Assembly (NCBI GenBank): GCA_964554875.1
Contig: CAZKQJ010000018.1
Coordinates: 19,070 to 83,069 of the forward strand
Length of the DNA stretch: 64,000 nt
Reading direction: 5' to 3'
DNA from: Marispirochaeta sp964554875
GTDB lineage: Bacteria > Spirochaetota > Spirochaetia > JC444 > Marispirochaetaceae
Positions 1 to 9,760 of this stretch are shown piece by piece (position 1 is the stretch's first letter; each line of letters begins with the position of its first letter). Under the pieces are notes generated by a model. The model was not told the DNA's origin. It made no database searches and saw nothing but the letters and a program-made list of their open reading frames with translations. The position numbers and the translations under genes were made by a program.

Positions 1-150
1 TATTTTACTGACAGCCTGATCGACAAGGTCATCGAAATGCTCAAGGCTGAGAACGACGAAGGTCTGAACAATAAAATACTCTCCCTGCCTGACGAGGACG
101 GAAGAAAACTCGCCGAAGATTACATCAAGCGGGGCATACAAAAATACTGA
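1..150 (+). CDS. 3' end of an unidentified gene
   Basis: An open frame runs from the window edge to a TGA at 148-150 and gives the last 49 residues of a protein. The segment is charged and probably helical, with many Lys, Glu and Asp residues. No motif is visible and the family cannot be named from this tail. It lies 33 bp upstream of the patatin gene on the same strand, so the two could be co-transcribed. Confidence 0.6.
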   Translation, partial: YFTDSLIDKVIEMLKAENDEGLNNKILSLPDEDGRKLAEDYIKRGIQKY

Positions 151-183
151 TCCGGAATATCCCAGGCAGAGAGGAGGAGTGTA

Positions 184-2454
184 ATGAAGGGAAAACTCCC
201 TGTTCTGTTTTTAACCCTTTTGTGCCTGCTGCCGATGGAGCTCTTTACGGAAAATGACCGGTCCGCCGGTCACAGTGAACGCCCTACCGTGGCTCTGGCG
301 CTGGAAGGCGGCGGAGCCCTTGGAATCGCCCATATCGGCGTAATACGGGTACTGGAAGAAGCGGGAATTCCCGTCGATATCGTCACCGGAACCAGCATGG
401 GCTCGATTGTCGGAGGACTTTACGCCCTCGGTTTCTGCGTCGAGGAACTTGAAGCCCTGGCGACAGAGACCGACTGGATCAGCCTCTTCTCTGAATACTC
501 GGTTCCAAAAAACGAAAGTTACCGGGCTCTCGAAGAGTGGCGGCGGTATTTCCTCTCCCTGAGAATTTCCGGAAAGGAGACACCGGCTTCCGGAGGTCTT
601 CTGTCGGGCAACCGGATCCTCAGTTACATGGACGGACTCACCTGTTATGTTTCCGGAGACCTGGATTTTGACGATCTTCCCCGGCGTTACCGTGCTGTGG
701 CTACGGACTTTACTACCGGAGAAGAGGTGATCATCCGGAAAGGTTCTCTCTCGGAAGCCATGCGTGCCAGCATGGGGATACCCGGGGTTTTTGCGCCCTA
801 TATGCTCGGTGAACGCCCCCTGATAGACGGTGGTATTGTAAACAATCTTCCTGTGGACCTGGCCCGCTCCATGGGAGCGGATATAGTAATTGCCGTGGAC
901 CTTGAAGGAGGCTTTTCCAGGCAACGGGGATATCTTGATCTTTCACCCATCGAAAACCTGTCCCGTACCGTCGACCTTATCCTTGACGCCAATGTACGGG
1001 GTCAGCTGGAACACGCCGATTATGTAATACAAGTACCGCTGGAGCCATATACCGCCGCCGATTTTCAACGGAGCGAAGAAATCATGCTCGCCGGCCGGCA
1101 CAGGGCGGAGGAGCTCAAGCGTGAACTGATCAGCCTGCGCGACCGGATTATGGGCGATACCAGCGAATCCGAAACCGGTATCCCCGGTACACATCGCGAC
1201 CCCATCGAAGGTTTCCGCTATAGCGGCGGAACCCCCGAGGACAGGGAAAGCGCCCGCCGCATTCTTGCCCCCCTGACAGGACAGGTCGTTTCACCCAACG
1301 ACCTTGCCGGCCGGATTGTCGACATTTACCTGGAGTGCGCGCCTGAAAGCGTCCGCATACGGCAGTCCGCGGATACGGAAAATATCCTTGAAGTGGAAAT
1401 CCAGTCGCAAAAGTCGCGGAAAAACAGACTTCGCATGGGCCTCAGTTATGGAGGGACCTACGCAGACTCCATATCGAGCAGACTCCAGTTTACCCAGGGG
1501 ATCATTCTGGGAGACCTTCTGTGGCCGGGACTGGAACTGAGTCTCGATGTCGAGATTCTGGGGGCCATGGGAATCGAGGCTGAGGTATACCAGTCCCTGG
1601 GGGACCGGTTTTATCTTGAAACCGGCGTGTTCCTGCGCAAGGATTTTGAGACCTATTACGCATCGGACAGGGACGAATCCTCGGTGGACTACATCTTCTA
1701 TGAGACGGAAGCCCAGATCAATGGGACCCTCGGCGTCTATCCCTGGCCCGGGGCCAGGATGCACATAGGGCTTTCCAGGGAATGGATCGCAGACACGGCT
1801 GCAGATATCTACCTTCCGGAGCTGGCGGAGAAAAACATTCTGCTGGCCCGGGCAGGTTTCGATCTTCTTCGCCTGGATAGTCCTCTCTTTCCCATGCAGG
1901 GTGGAGCGCTGGAATTGATGTTTAAACGAGGGCTTCCGACCTCTCACACCACCCGCGAGTTCAGTACCTTTTCCACCAGGGGAGAAGTCCATATTCCCCT
2001 GGGAAGATATCTGTCCGCAGGATACCTTTTTGATGCAGGCACTGACTTTACCGGAGAGGTGGACCATCCGGATTCCGCACCATATCTGCATAAGCCCGAG
2101 CTTGGGGGACGCCGTCTTTTTCCCAATCCTCTCTCAGCAGAAAAGCGTTTCGGCAGCCTCGTAATCGGTAATGGGCTGGAGCTGACCAGACGACTGGAAT
2201 TTCTTGAGAAATCCCTCCCCCTGCCCCTCTTTGCACGGTTTCATTTTGCATCCGGACTGGTCTACAGGGAATTCGAATCCCTCGACCAGAGCGACCCCCT
2301 CGTCCACTGGAGCTCTTCCCTGGGTGCAGGTCTCCGGATCAACGACGGTTTTGCTGTGCTTTTACGAGCCGGCTGTGCGGGGGGCGGCAACAGCACCCTG
2401 AGCCCCTATTTCGCCATAGATCTGGGAACACTGCAGAGCAGAAAGCTGTTCTGA
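184..2454 (+). CDS. Patatin-like phospholipase with C-terminal outer-membrane barrel domain
   Basis: The predicted product is a 756-residue exported lipid acyl hydrolase. Residues 1-22 form a Sec-type signal peptide. The patatin domain spans about 35-320 and has the oxyanion-hole glycines GGGALG at 42-47, the nucleophile elbow GTSMG with Ser71, and the DGG motif with Asp215, so the Ser-Asp dyad is intact. The rest is rich in alternating hydrophobic beta-strands and ends in Phe, as BamA-type outer-membrane proteins do. This order (patatin, linker, 16-strand-type barrel) is that of PlpD-like type Vd autotransporters and related surface-antigen fusions. The ATG follows a strong AGGAGG at 171-176. 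It probably acts at the cell surface on phospholipids. The substrate is not predictable. Confidence 0.88.
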   Translation: MKGKLPVLFLTLLCLLPMELFTENDRSAGHSERPTVALALEGGGALGIAHIGVIRVLEEAGIPVDIVTGTSMGSIVGGLYALGFCVEELEALATETDWISLFSEYSVPKNESYRALEEWRRYFLSLRISGKETPASGGLLSGNRILSYMDGLTCYVSGDLDFDDLPRRYRAVATDFTTGEEVIIRKGSLSEAMRASMGIPGVFAPYMLGERPLIDGGIVNNLPVDLARSMGADIVIAVDLEGGFSRQRGYLDLSPIENLSRTVDLILDANVRGQLEHADYVIQVPLEPYTAADFQRSEEIMLAGRHRAEELKRELISLRDRIMGDTSESETGIPGTHRDPIEGFRYSGGTPEDRESARRILAPLTGQVVSPNDLAGRIVDIYLECAPESVRIRQSADTENILEVEIQSQKSRKNRLRMGLSYGGTYADSISSRLQFTQGIILGDLLWPGLELSLDVEILGAMGIEAEVYQSLGDRFYLETGVFLRKDFETYYASDRDESSVDYIFYETEAQINGTLGVYPWPGARMHIGLSREWIADTAADIYLPELAEKNILLARAGFDLLRLDSPLFPMQGGALELMFKRGLPTSHTTREFSTFSTRGEVHIPLGRYLSAGYLFDAGTDFTGEVDHPDSAPYLHKPELGGRRLFPNPLSAEKRFGSLVIGNGLELTRRLEFLEKSLPLPLFARFHFASGLVYREFESLDQSDPLVHWSSSLGAGLRINDGFAVLLRAGCAGGGNSTLSPYFAIDLGTLQSRKLF

Positions 2455-2503
2455 TTCCTGCATTTCCGTCAAGGGTAATCCTTTTTTTCAGGTCAGCTCT
2501 TTC

Positions 2504-2532
2504 TTGACAGCAGCATACAGGCGTGTAATTAT
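2504..2532 (+). promoter_or_regulatory. Putative sigma-70-type promoter of the FAD oxidoreductase gene
   Basis: A perfect TTGACA (2504-2509) is followed after 17 bp by AATTAT (2527-2532), a weaker -10. It lies in the 111-bp gap before the ATG at 2566. Only the -35 is convincing. Confidence 0.4.
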
Positions 2533-2565
2533 TCTCTGACACCACATCCCAGCGGGAGTACTCAT

Positions 2566-4566
2566 ATGAAGCTTCATCCAGTAGTAATCGATTCCGTAAC
2601 AATTCCCTGCACGTATTACCACACCCTGGTACTCGGCAGCGGCTGCGCCTCCTTAAGTACAGCGGTCCGTTTAAAACGAGCAGGCCTTGAGGACTTCTGC
2701 GTTGTAACCGACAACATCTTCGGAGGAACCTCCCGTAACACAGGTTCGGACAAGCAGACCTACTATAAACTGAGCGACTCCACCCGGGATCCGGACACAC
2801 CCTACCGTATGGCTGAAGCCCTGACAGCCGGGGGTGCCATGCATGGTGACATCGCCCTTATCGAAGCCATCGGATCGGAGAACGGATTCTACAACCTGGT
2901 GGGAATGGGGGTTCCCTTTCCGTACAATACCTGGGGAGGCTTTACCGGCTACAAAACAGATCATGACCCTCTGCAGAGGGGGGTGTCCCTGGGGCCGTAC
3001 ACCTCCAGGCTGATGACCGAATACCTGGAGCGGGAATGCCGGACCCTGGGAATCGATATACTCGACCATCACGATGCAGTCAAGCTGGTAAGCCAGGGTG
3101 ACCGGATAGCCGGGGCCCTGGTCATGAACAAACGGGAAACTGATACACCTTCCAGGGGCCTCAAGCTCTTTCTCTGCGATAACCTTGTTTTCGGGCTCGG
3201 CGGTCCCGGCGGCTTTTACGAGAAATCGGTCTACCCCAAGCCCCAGAACGGAGGAATCGGACTGGCCCTGGAGATCGGAGCGAAAGCCGCAAACCTGACG
3301 GAGTCCCAGTACGGTCTTACCTCCCAGAAATTCCGCTGGAACCTCTCCGGCAGTTACCATCAGGTCCTGCCCCGCTACTACAGCACAGATCCGGAAACCG
3401 GCGAGACCTTCGATTTTCTGAACGACTATTTTCCCGACATGGCCGCCCTTATGAACGCGGTCTTTCTGAAAGGCTATCAATGGCCCTTCGATCCCCGCAA
3501 GATCCCCGATTACGGCTCCTCGCTGCTGGACGTGCTGGTCTACCGGGAAACGGAGGTCCTGGGCCGCAGGGTCTACATGGATTTCCGGGAGAACCCAAAG
3601 GGGAACGATCGCATCGGAAACTTTGATCCTGCGCCTCTTGGCAGGGAAGCTGCCGAATACTGGCAAAACTCCGGCATAGACGGAAAAACACCCATAGAGC
3701 GACTCAAACAGCTGAATCCCGCGGCTATTCAGCTCTACCTGGATCACAACATAGACCTTGCCGCCGAGCCCCTGGAGATGGCGGTCTCCGCCCAGCACAA
3801 CAACGGCGGACTCGCCGCGGACATCTGGTGGGAATCGGTGAACATCCGGCGCCTCTTCCCGGTGGGTGAGGCCAACGGCACCCACGGCGCCGCCCGTCCC
3901 GGCGGGACCGCCCTCAACTCCGGACAGGTCGGAGCCTTCCGGGCGGCCCAGAAAATCACCCTGGCCTACCGGGAAAAGTCGCTGGACATCGACAAGGCCA
4001 TGGAATCCGGCCGACTGGCTGCAGCGGAAATACTGGGGATAATTCAGCAATTAACAGCCGGACAGCCGGTTCCAGATTGCGACAGGGAATATAAAGCTGA
4101 GCTTCAGCGGCGCATGAGCAAATTCGCCGCCGCCGTGAGGGGCGCACAAACGGTACACGAGGCAAAAACGGCCGCAGAAAAGCAGCAGCGGAATTTCGCC
4201 GGGCTGCGGGTCGATCCCATGCGCCTTTCCATCGCCCTAAAACTGCGGCACATGGTCTTTGCCCATCGCATATATCTGGAGGCTATTGCTGATTATATCG
4301 AACACGGCGGCGGAAGCCGCGCATCATCCCTGATCATTGCCGCGAAGGACCAGGCAGGCACCCCGGTCCACCCGCTGCTCCCGGACTGGCGCATAGTGCC
4401 TGAGAATCTGGAACTGCGGGGCAGGATCCAGCATATCCGCTGGAATCCAGAAACAGAGAAGCCGGAGTTCGACTGGATCAAGGCCAGGCCAATTCCCATG
4501 GAAGATTCCTGGTTCGAGACTGTCTGGTCCCAGTACCTGGACGGTTCGGTATTTGAAACGGATTAG
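2566..4566 (+). CDS. FAD-dependent oxidoreductase (fumarate reductase/GMC-like flavoprotein)
   Basis: A 666-residue flavoprotein. Residues 20-45 form an N-terminal Rossmann fold with the dinucleotide motif GSGCAS (24-29) followed by an acidic strand end. A second glycine-rich stretch near 215-225 (FGLGGPGG) and a C-terminal HGAARPGG segment near 440-450 are the places where succinate dehydrogenase/fumarate reductase flavoproteins contact FAD. There is no signal peptide, so it is probably cytoplasmic. Its partner and substrate are unknown. The ATG has GGGAG 7 bp upstream. The gene ends six bases before the left copy of the 44-bp repeat, so before the inferred insertion its convergent neighbour was the exported-protein gene now at 20425. 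Confidence 0.75.
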   Translation: MKLHPVVIDSVTIPCTYYHTLVLGSGCASLSTAVRLKRAGLEDFCVVTDNIFGGTSRNTGSDKQTYYKLSDSTRDPDTPYRMAEALTAGGAMHGDIALIEAIGSENGFYNLVGMGVPFPYNTWGGFTGYKTDHDPLQRGVSLGPYTSRLMTEYLERECRTLGIDILDHHDAVKLVSQGDRIAGALVMNKRETDTPSRGLKLFLCDNLVFGLGGPGGFYEKSVYPKPQNGGIGLALEIGAKAANLTESQYGLTSQKFRWNLSGSYHQVLPRYYSTDPETGETFDFLNDYFPDMAALMNAVFLKGYQWPFDPRKIPDYGSSLLDVLVYRETEVLGRRVYMDFRENPKGNDRIGNFDPAPLGREAAEYWQNSGIDGKTPIERLKQLNPAAIQLYLDHNIDLAAEPLEMAVSAQHNNGGLAADIWWESVNIRRLFPVGEANGTHGAARPGGTALNSGQVGAFRAAQKITLAYREKSLDIDKAMESGRLAAAEILGIIQQLTAGQPVPDCDREYKAELQRRMSKFAAAVRGAQTVHEAKTAAEKQQRNFAGLRVDPMRLSIALKLRHMVFAHRIYLEAIADYIEHGGGSRASSLIIAAKDQAGTPVHPLLPDWRIVPENLELRGRIQHIRWNPETEKPEFDWIKARPIPMEDSWFETVWSQYLDGSVFETD

Positions 4567-4571
4567 ACCGT

Positions 4572-4615
4572 TACCGGACCATCCCCTTGAGAGCCTCCCA
4601 GTCGAGTTCGGCCTG
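4572..4615. repeat. Left copy of 44-bp perfect direct repeat (displaced 3' end of gene at 20425-21639)
   Basis: These 44 bases are identical to 20426-20469. Read on the minus strand they encode the last residues of the exported protein (ending LKGMVR). With the base at 4571 the stop here is TAA, whereas the intact gene at the right copy ends in TAG. Upstream of the repeat the match to that gene stops abruptly at 4616. A fragment of a gene end lying 15.8 kb from its parent is the usual mark of site-specific integration into a 3' gene end, or of a long target-site duplication. Confidence 0.92.
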
Positions 4616-6160
4616 CTATGATGATCTCCGGGAAAAACTGTCGAGATCACGCCAAATGGGCATCATCGCTTTACAGGTATTCCGGTAAATTTTAAAAAGC
4701 TCTTTGTATTTCTGGTGATTTTCCATATTAGGCTCAAATTTCTCTCCCGGAATCACCGTCGCCTTTACAGCTTCAGGATAGTTTTTATATATTCCCAAAA
4801 CAACAGCCGCGTTTATCATAGCACCTTTTGTGCCCGTCTCTTTTTCCAGAACATGCCGAACCCGGCGACCGAGGGCGTCGGCGAGCATCTGCGACCACAA
4901 CTCACTCCGGGAACCGCCTCCTGCGAGCCTCACTTCATTCGAAACTACCGGAAGAAATGAATAGCAATCGAGGGCCGACAAAATTACCCCCTCATATACA
5001 GCACGAAGCATGGCCTCTTTACTGTGATGATAATTAATTCCGATAAATTGCGCTTTTGCTGCGGGATTCATAAAGGGTGCCCGTTCACCTGCAGGATCGA
5101 TAAAGGGATGATACATTATGCCGTTAGAACCAACCGGTACTTGTCCAACCTTCTCTTCTATTGTTTCCCAGTCAATTTTCTTTTGCACGGTTTCACTGTA
5201 TCCATACAACTTTTTTATAAACCACTGTAAATTAAGGGTACCCGTCATGGGAGGAAGAACCCGCATCCACTCACCATCAATAATATGCGAGATTGTATAA
5301 CCAGCATTGTCAGGAGGTCCAGGCGGGTCTGTAATTGGTACCTGGTGAATACCTGCCGTACCGAGTATGGAGCTGCATTGTCCCGGCTTTATGATTCCAA
5401 GACCGAGGGCAGAGCATATCATGTCCACCGGTCCGGATACTACCGCAGTTCCGGGATGAAGGCCCAGTTCTGCTGCCAGGCTCTTTTTGATCGGTGAAGA
5501 ATTCACCCGGGGGTGAAGTGCCTGGGGCAACAGACGTTCACATTCGGGGATCTCATACAACTCAAGAATTCTGGAATCATATCTGTTATTTTTTATATCG
5601 AAATAGGTATGGGAGGCATCGGAGATATCAGTCGAAACTTCCCCGGTCAGTTGAAGAAATACCCAGTCCTTTGCCCGCAAAGCCTTGTATGATTTCTTTA
5701 GTACCTCGGGTTCGTGATTTTTTAACCATAATAGATGTACAGCCTGGTTGCTTTGATTAACGCTTGTTCCGCAAATGGCAAAAATACTCTTTGATATACC
5801 TGATTCATGCAAATCTAAAACCATTTCAGAGGAACGACCATCCAGCCAGGTGATAGCCGGTCTGAGGGGTTTCAGAGATTTATCTATAAGCCATGTTCCG
5901 TCTCCCTGCCCCGTAACTCCAATCCCGATTATGCGGATCCGTGCCGCTTCGATTCTGTTGAGAATGGTACGGATACATGTTTTTATCTTATTCCATATTT
6001 CAGCCATATCGTATTCCGCCCATCTGGGCTGCGGGTGGATGAGCAGGGTCTGCTGTGAAGCAGCGAGGATATGTCTTCCATCAAGGGAGTAAAGATTCGC
6101 TTTAATTAGAGAGGTTCCTACATCTATGCCGAGAATTGCATCAATGATATCGGTCTTCAT
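4616..6160 (-). CDS. FGGY-family carbohydrate kinase (xylulokinase-like)
   Basis: A 514-residue sugar kinase that would phosphorylate a ketose or polyol with ATP in the cytoplasm. The N-terminal phosphate-1 motif GIDVGTS (11-17) of the ASKHA fold is clear. The C-terminal half has the glycine-rich adenosine motif AGGGSRSELW near 425-435. Length fits xylulokinase/gluconokinase-type enzymes, but substrate cannot be fixed. The ATG follows a G-rich SD (GGGGGGA). It is the last gene before the island's left end: its TAG stop (4616-4618) begins on the first base after the 44-bp repeat, so its C terminus may have been set by the insertion junction. A 235-bp gap separates it from the next kinase; I see no gene there. 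Confidence 0.85.
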   Translation of the reverse strand: MKTDIIDAILGIDVGTSLIKANLYSLDGRHILAASQQTLLIHPQPRWAEYDMAEIWNKIKTCIRTILNRIEAARIRIIGIGVTGQGDGTWLIDKSLKPLRPAITWLDGRSSEMVLDLHESGISKSIFAICGTSVNQSNQAVHLLWLKNHEPEVLKKSYKALRAKDWVFLQLTGEVSTDISDASHTYFDIKNNRYDSRILELYEIPECERLLPQALHPRVNSSPIKKSLAAELGLHPGTAVVSGPVDMICSALGLGIIKPGQCSSILGTAGIHQVPITDPPGPPDNAGYTISHIIDGEWMRVLPPMTGTLNLQWFIKKLYGYSETVQKKIDWETIEEKVGQVPVGSNGIMYHPFIDPAGERAPFMNPAAKAQFIGINYHHSKEAMLRAVYEGVILSALDCYSFLPVVSNEVRLAGGGSRSELWSQMLADALGRRVRHVLEKETGTKGAMINAAVVLGIYKNYPEAVKATVIPGEKFEPNMENHQKYKELFKIYRNTCKAMMPIWRDLDSFSRRSS

Positions 6161-6395
6161 AGGATGTCCCCCCCAACAGAATTACAAAAAGAAAACAGTA
6201 TCGAGCCAAGCAAAATCCAAAGTCCTGTGACGGTAATAAATAAGCTATCATGTTAGTTAAGGAGGTGCAACATAAAAAGCTACGTGGTCTATTGTGTAGA
6301 AAATTATATCCGGCAGTGCCGAAAAACAGGGACTTACTCCATATATAGCAAAAAGCATCTATGCCGATTCACCTGACTGCGCTGTACAAAATTAA

Positions 6396-7997
6396 TTAAC
6401 CGCGCAGAGCCTCTACTGCAGCCCGCTCAATCGGAAGTCCGCGCTTGTAGCGATCGAAGTACTCCCGGAACCCTTCCACGTCCCTGCCGTCCGGTTCAAC
6501 AACACTGGTTTCGGTACCACTGAATACAGCATCAATGTATTCTATCAGGGTTTTTCTTTGAAAGCCGTTGACCATATAGGCGGCAAGCAACGCCATCCCC
6601 CAGGAACCACCTTCGCCAGCGGATTCCTGAAGGCGCACAGGTGTAACCGTCGCCGCCGCCATAATCCGCTGCCCTACCCCGGGAGCCTTGAATAAACCGC
6701 CGTGACCACGGATTTCCTCTACAGTGACTCCTTCATTCTCGGTAAGAATGTCCAGACCTATCCGCATTGCCCCCAGCGCGGAGAAGAGATGGGCACGTAT
6801 CAGGTTGGGAAGCAGGAAATCCCGGGCCGGGTCGCGAACAAGAAGCGGTCTTCCCTCTTCGAAACCGGTCATGTGTTCGCCGGAAATATAACCATAGGTC
6901 AACACTCCACCGGCATCGGAATCTCCCTCAAGTGCCAGGGGAAGTAGCGTTTTATAGACAAAATCGAGGCTTACTTCATGTCCCAGGTACCCTGCTGCAT
7001 CACGAAAAAGGGACATCCACGCATCGAGGTCCGAGGTACAGTTGTTGGAATGTGCCATGGCTACGGGACTGCCGTCGGGGGTTACCAACATATCGATCTC
7101 CGAGTGTACTTCTGCTAAGGGTGATTCCAGTACAACCATAGCAAAAACGGATGTTCCTGCGGATACGTTTCCCGTTCTCTTCCGGAGGCTGTTTGTAGCG
7201 ACCATTCCGGTTCCGGCGTCGCCTTCAGGCGGGCAGAGGGGTATGCCCGGTTTCAGGTTATTCTCGGGATCGATAATCGAAACCCCGGCCTTGCTCAGCT
7301 TTCCGGCCGGGGTACCAGCTTTGAGGATCTCCGGCAGGATATCCCCAACCGTCCAGGGAACTCCGGATCTCTTTACAACCTTGTCAAACACCTCGGTCAT
7401 TGCGCTGTAATAACTTCCTGTTTGCGGATCGACCGGAAACATACCCGATGCGTCGTTCATCCCGATAACGAACTTACCGGTAAGCAGATAGTGCACGTAC
7501 CCTGCGAGGGTTGTAATACGCTTGATACGATGAACATGTTCCTCCCCGTTCAGGATAGCCTGATAGAGATGGGCGATGCTCCACCGCTGGGGAACGGGAA
7601 AATTGAAAAGCTCTGTAAGCCGCTCAGAAGCCTCGCTGGTTATCGTGTTCCGCCATGTTCTGAAGGGCACCAGGAGTTTTCCCCGATCGTCAATGGCGAT
7701 ATAACCGTGCATCATTCCGCTGATTCCAACTCCGGCAAGCATGGAGAGCGTTATACCGTGTTCCAGCTCAATATTCCCGACAAGGTCATGATAGCACGCA
7801 GAGAGGCCTGTATGGACAGCTGCCATATCGTATGTCCATACACCATTCTCAAGCCGGTTCTCCCAGGTGTAGGATCCATGAGCGATGGGCGCTGCATCCG
7901 GGGCAATAAGGGTTGCCTTTATTCGTGTGGAACCAAGCTCAATGCCGAGTATGCCCTCACCGTCGGTAATCACTGTCCTGGGGTCCATCTTATGCAT
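6396..7997 (-). CDS. FGGY-family carbohydrate kinase
   Basis: A second, clearly different FGGY kinase of about 533 residues. It starts with the ASKHA phosphate motif (GIELGST) and carries GISGMMHGYIA near 100, where related enzymes contact the sugar, and GHGGLFKAPGVGQ near 440 in the nucleotide domain. This last motif recalls ribulokinase/xylulokinase relatives often found with pentose-phosphate epimerases. ATG 7997 is chosen because AGGAG lies 10 bp upstream; a GTG at 8015 and an ATG at 7988 are also possible. Two kinases of one superfamily in one island may act on successive or alternative ketoses; the sequence does not say which. Confidence 0.82.
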   Translation of the reverse strand: MHKMDPRTVITDGEGILGIELGSTRIKATLIAPDAAPIAHGSYTWENRLENGVWTYDMAAVHTGLSACYHDLVGNIELEHGITLSMLAGVGISGMMHGYIAIDDRGKLLVPFRTWRNTITSEASERLTELFNFPVPQRWSIAHLYQAILNGEEHVHRIKRITTLAGYVHYLLTGKFVIGMNDASGMFPVDPQTGSYYSAMTEVFDKVVKRSGVPWTVGDILPEILKAGTPAGKLSKAGVSIIDPENNLKPGIPLCPPEGDAGTGMVATNSLRKRTGNVSAGTSVFAMVVLESPLAEVHSEIDMLVTPDGSPVAMAHSNNCTSDLDAWMSLFRDAAGYLGHEVSLDFVYKTLLPLALEGDSDAGGVLTYGYISGEHMTGFEEGRPLLVRDPARDFLLPNLIRAHLFSALGAMRIGLDILTENEGVTVEEIRGHGGLFKAPGVGQRIMAAATVTPVRLQESAGEGGSWGMALLAAYMVNGFQRKTLIEYIDAVFSGTETSVVEPDGRDVEGFREYFDRYKRGLPIERAAVEALRG

Positions 7998-8069
7998 TTC
8001 CTTTGCACTCCTCACAGTTCGCTTCTTTTACAGATTTTCCACAGAGGATCTGTGTATTCTCGGTACGGA

Positions 8070-9023
8070 TTAAATAGTAGATTCACGAACAATTTTTTCA
8101 CGTTCCCGATAATACGATACTGTCTGCCGCACCAGCTCATCGAGGATCTTCGGGTCATGTTTTCCGTGCATGGCAGGGTAAGGATCGCCCCCGGGGCCTA
8201 GAGGCTCCGGAGTGAAGAAGCATCCGTCACGATTGTAACCAATCAGATACAGCGCCTTGATCACTCTATCCAGATCCATAAACCCGTGTCCAAGGGCACG
8301 CCTGTTGGAATCTGCGGCATGCAGATTGACAAGCATCTCTCCGGCTTCCAGCAATGCCTTCGGGATGTGAACTTCTTCCGTAAACATGTGATACAGATCC
8401 CCGTTGATGTGGCCAATCCCGGGGTGAGCCACGCGGGCAATATAGTCTTTTGCTTCAGCAATAGTATGTACAGCACTGACCTCGGCGGAGCGGATTGGTT
8501 CGATTGCCGCCCGAACACCGCTTCCTGCAAAACAATCCGCTACCTTTCTCAGGGTTTCAACGCTGCGTTCGATCTCGGTGTCATCGTAAGCTCTTGATCT
8601 TCCCACCGCCGCCGGGACAACAAGCAGGTAGGTGCCCCCCATACTGTGAGTAAACTCCACTTCCCGTCGAATATAATCGACAGCCGCCTGCCGTTTTATA
8701 CCGCGATTCGAAGAGAGATCATTATCAGTCGAGAACATCCCGCATACACCCGACACAGTGAGCCCGTTATCGTCAAGAATTTTCCTGGTGCTTTTCACGT
8801 CGTACCCAAGGTCATAACCATAATGATTACCGTGCAGTTCGATAAACTCGATGCCGTTGGCGGCCAATCGCTGTGCAGTTACACTGAGTAATTCCTGGCC
8901 AAAGCCCCAGTTGCTCCAGGAGAGCTTGATAGGCCTCTTAATTGCCTCCGGTCGGGCGACCCTTAGTTTATTGAAGGCTTCATCAATCTCGTTATTACTT
9001 ATTTCGTAGTTCTGCAGTTTCAC
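8070..9023 (-). CDS. Sugar phosphate isomerase/epimerase (TIM barrel, AP-endonuclease 2 fold)
   Basis: A 317-residue xylose-isomerase-like TIM barrel. Acidic and His residues placed as metal ligands are visible: AIEPIRS near 165, HINGDLYHM near 205-215 and NLHAADSNRRALGHG near 235-250. That pattern belongs to the D-tagatose/L-ribulose 3-epimerase and IolE/IolI group, which use a divalent metal to isomerise or epimerise ketoses. The start is GTG with AAGGAG 6 bp upstream. It lies between a kinase and the DhaL/DhaK pair, so epimerising the ketose or its phosphate is the likely job. It could also be a tetrulose-phosphate isomerase. Confidence 0.8.
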   Translation of the reverse strand: MKLQNYEISNNEIDEAFNKLRVARPEAIKRPIKLSWSNWGFGQELLSVTAQRLAANGIEFIELHGNHYGYDLGYDVKSTRKILDDNGLTVSGVCGMFSTDNDLSSNRGIKRQAAVDYIRREVEFTHSMGGTYLLVVPAAVGRSRAYDDTEIERSVETLRKVADCFAGSGVRAAIEPIRSAEVSAVHTIAEAKDYIARVAHPGIGHINGDLYHMFTEEVHIPKALLEAGEMLVNLHAADSNRRALGHGFMDLDRVIKALYLIGYNRDGCFFTPEPLGPGGDPYPAMHGKHDPKILDELVRQTVSYYREREKIVRESTI

Positions 9024-9103
9024 ACGGTACTCCTTCTCTGTTCAGGCATATGCCGGGCCAGGGTCAAGCATTCTACGCTGACCAGATGCCCCCAGGGCTA
9101 TTA

Positions 9104-9745
9104 TCAAGAGGCAAGTTCTCTGGCGGTCTCCGCCATAGTCTTCAGCATGAGGTAACAGCTTGTGGCACCTGCATCCAGCACTCCCCTGGATCGTTCCCCC
9201 AGGCGACTCGAGCGGCCAATCTTCGCCACCATATCCTCCGTGGACTTCCAGCCTTCCTCGGCTGCAGCGAGCATATCATCCAGGGATTCGTTTAAGCCTT
9301 TCCCCGAGTCTACTGCCTTCCGCAGGGCGCTCGCCGCCGGATCCAGCGTGTCCACCAGGGTCTTATCCCCCGGCTTTGCCTCACCCAGCGAACGGATGGC
9401 TTCGTAGGCAGCTTCCAGCATATCAGCAAAAACCGCAGCATCGACCTCTTCCTTCTCTTTGCTGGCCTTGGCCATCGCCTTATAGAACTGACCATATAAC
9501 GGTCCCATTGATCCGCCGATCTCCAGAAGCAGGGTTCGACCAAGCGTTCTCAGCGCATCACTCATCCCCATACCGTCTTCAAGCCGTGAAGCCGTAAGCT
9601 GGAATCCCTTGTCCATATTGATGCCATGGTCTCCGTCGCCAATCTTTCCGTCGATTTCGCTCAGATACGCGCGGTTCTCGTGTATCGTATCGATCAATCG
9701 CTCCACAATGATGCGACCTTTTGAGTTTGCGAATGATTCTGCCAT
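9104..9745 (-). CDS. dhaL: DhaL-type dihydroxyacetone kinase subunit (ADP/ATP-binding)
   Basis: About 213 residues, the size of DhaL. It has the nucleotide/Mg signature DGDHG followed by N (37-43 from ATG 9745), and the LEIGGSMGPLYG and DPAASALRKA segments of the all-helical barrel. In the PTS-type system DhaL holds ADP that is re-phosphorylated by DhaM and passes phosphate to the substrate on DhaK. No DhaM is in the window, so here it may exchange ATP directly or act on a different ketose. ATG 9745 is preferred to 9757 because GGGAG stands 5 bp upstream. DhaK precedes it, ending 15 bp before this start. Confidence 0.9.
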   Translation of the reverse strand: MAESFANSKGRIIVERLIDTIHENRAYLSEIDGKIGDGDHGINMDKGFQLTASRLEDGMGMSDALRTLGRTLLLEIGGSMGPLYGQFYKAMAKASKEKEEVDAAVFADMLEAAYEAIRSLGEAKPGDKTLVDTLDPAASALRKAVDSGKGLNESLDDMLAAAEEGWKSTEDMVAKIGRSSRLGERSRGVLDAGATSCYLMLKTMAETARELAS

Positions 9746-9760
9746 AATTTCTCCCATACC

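Noticed and set aside
2474..2488. Terminator after the patatin gene (AAGG-GTAAT-CCTTTTTTT)
   Set aside because: Only four pairs, mostly weak; too little to call despite the T-run.
2671..4050. Long minus-strand open frame (459 codons) opposite the FAD oxidoreductase
   Set aside because: It is the antisense shadow of a clear flavoprotein gene in a GC-rich region, without SD or recognisable motifs.
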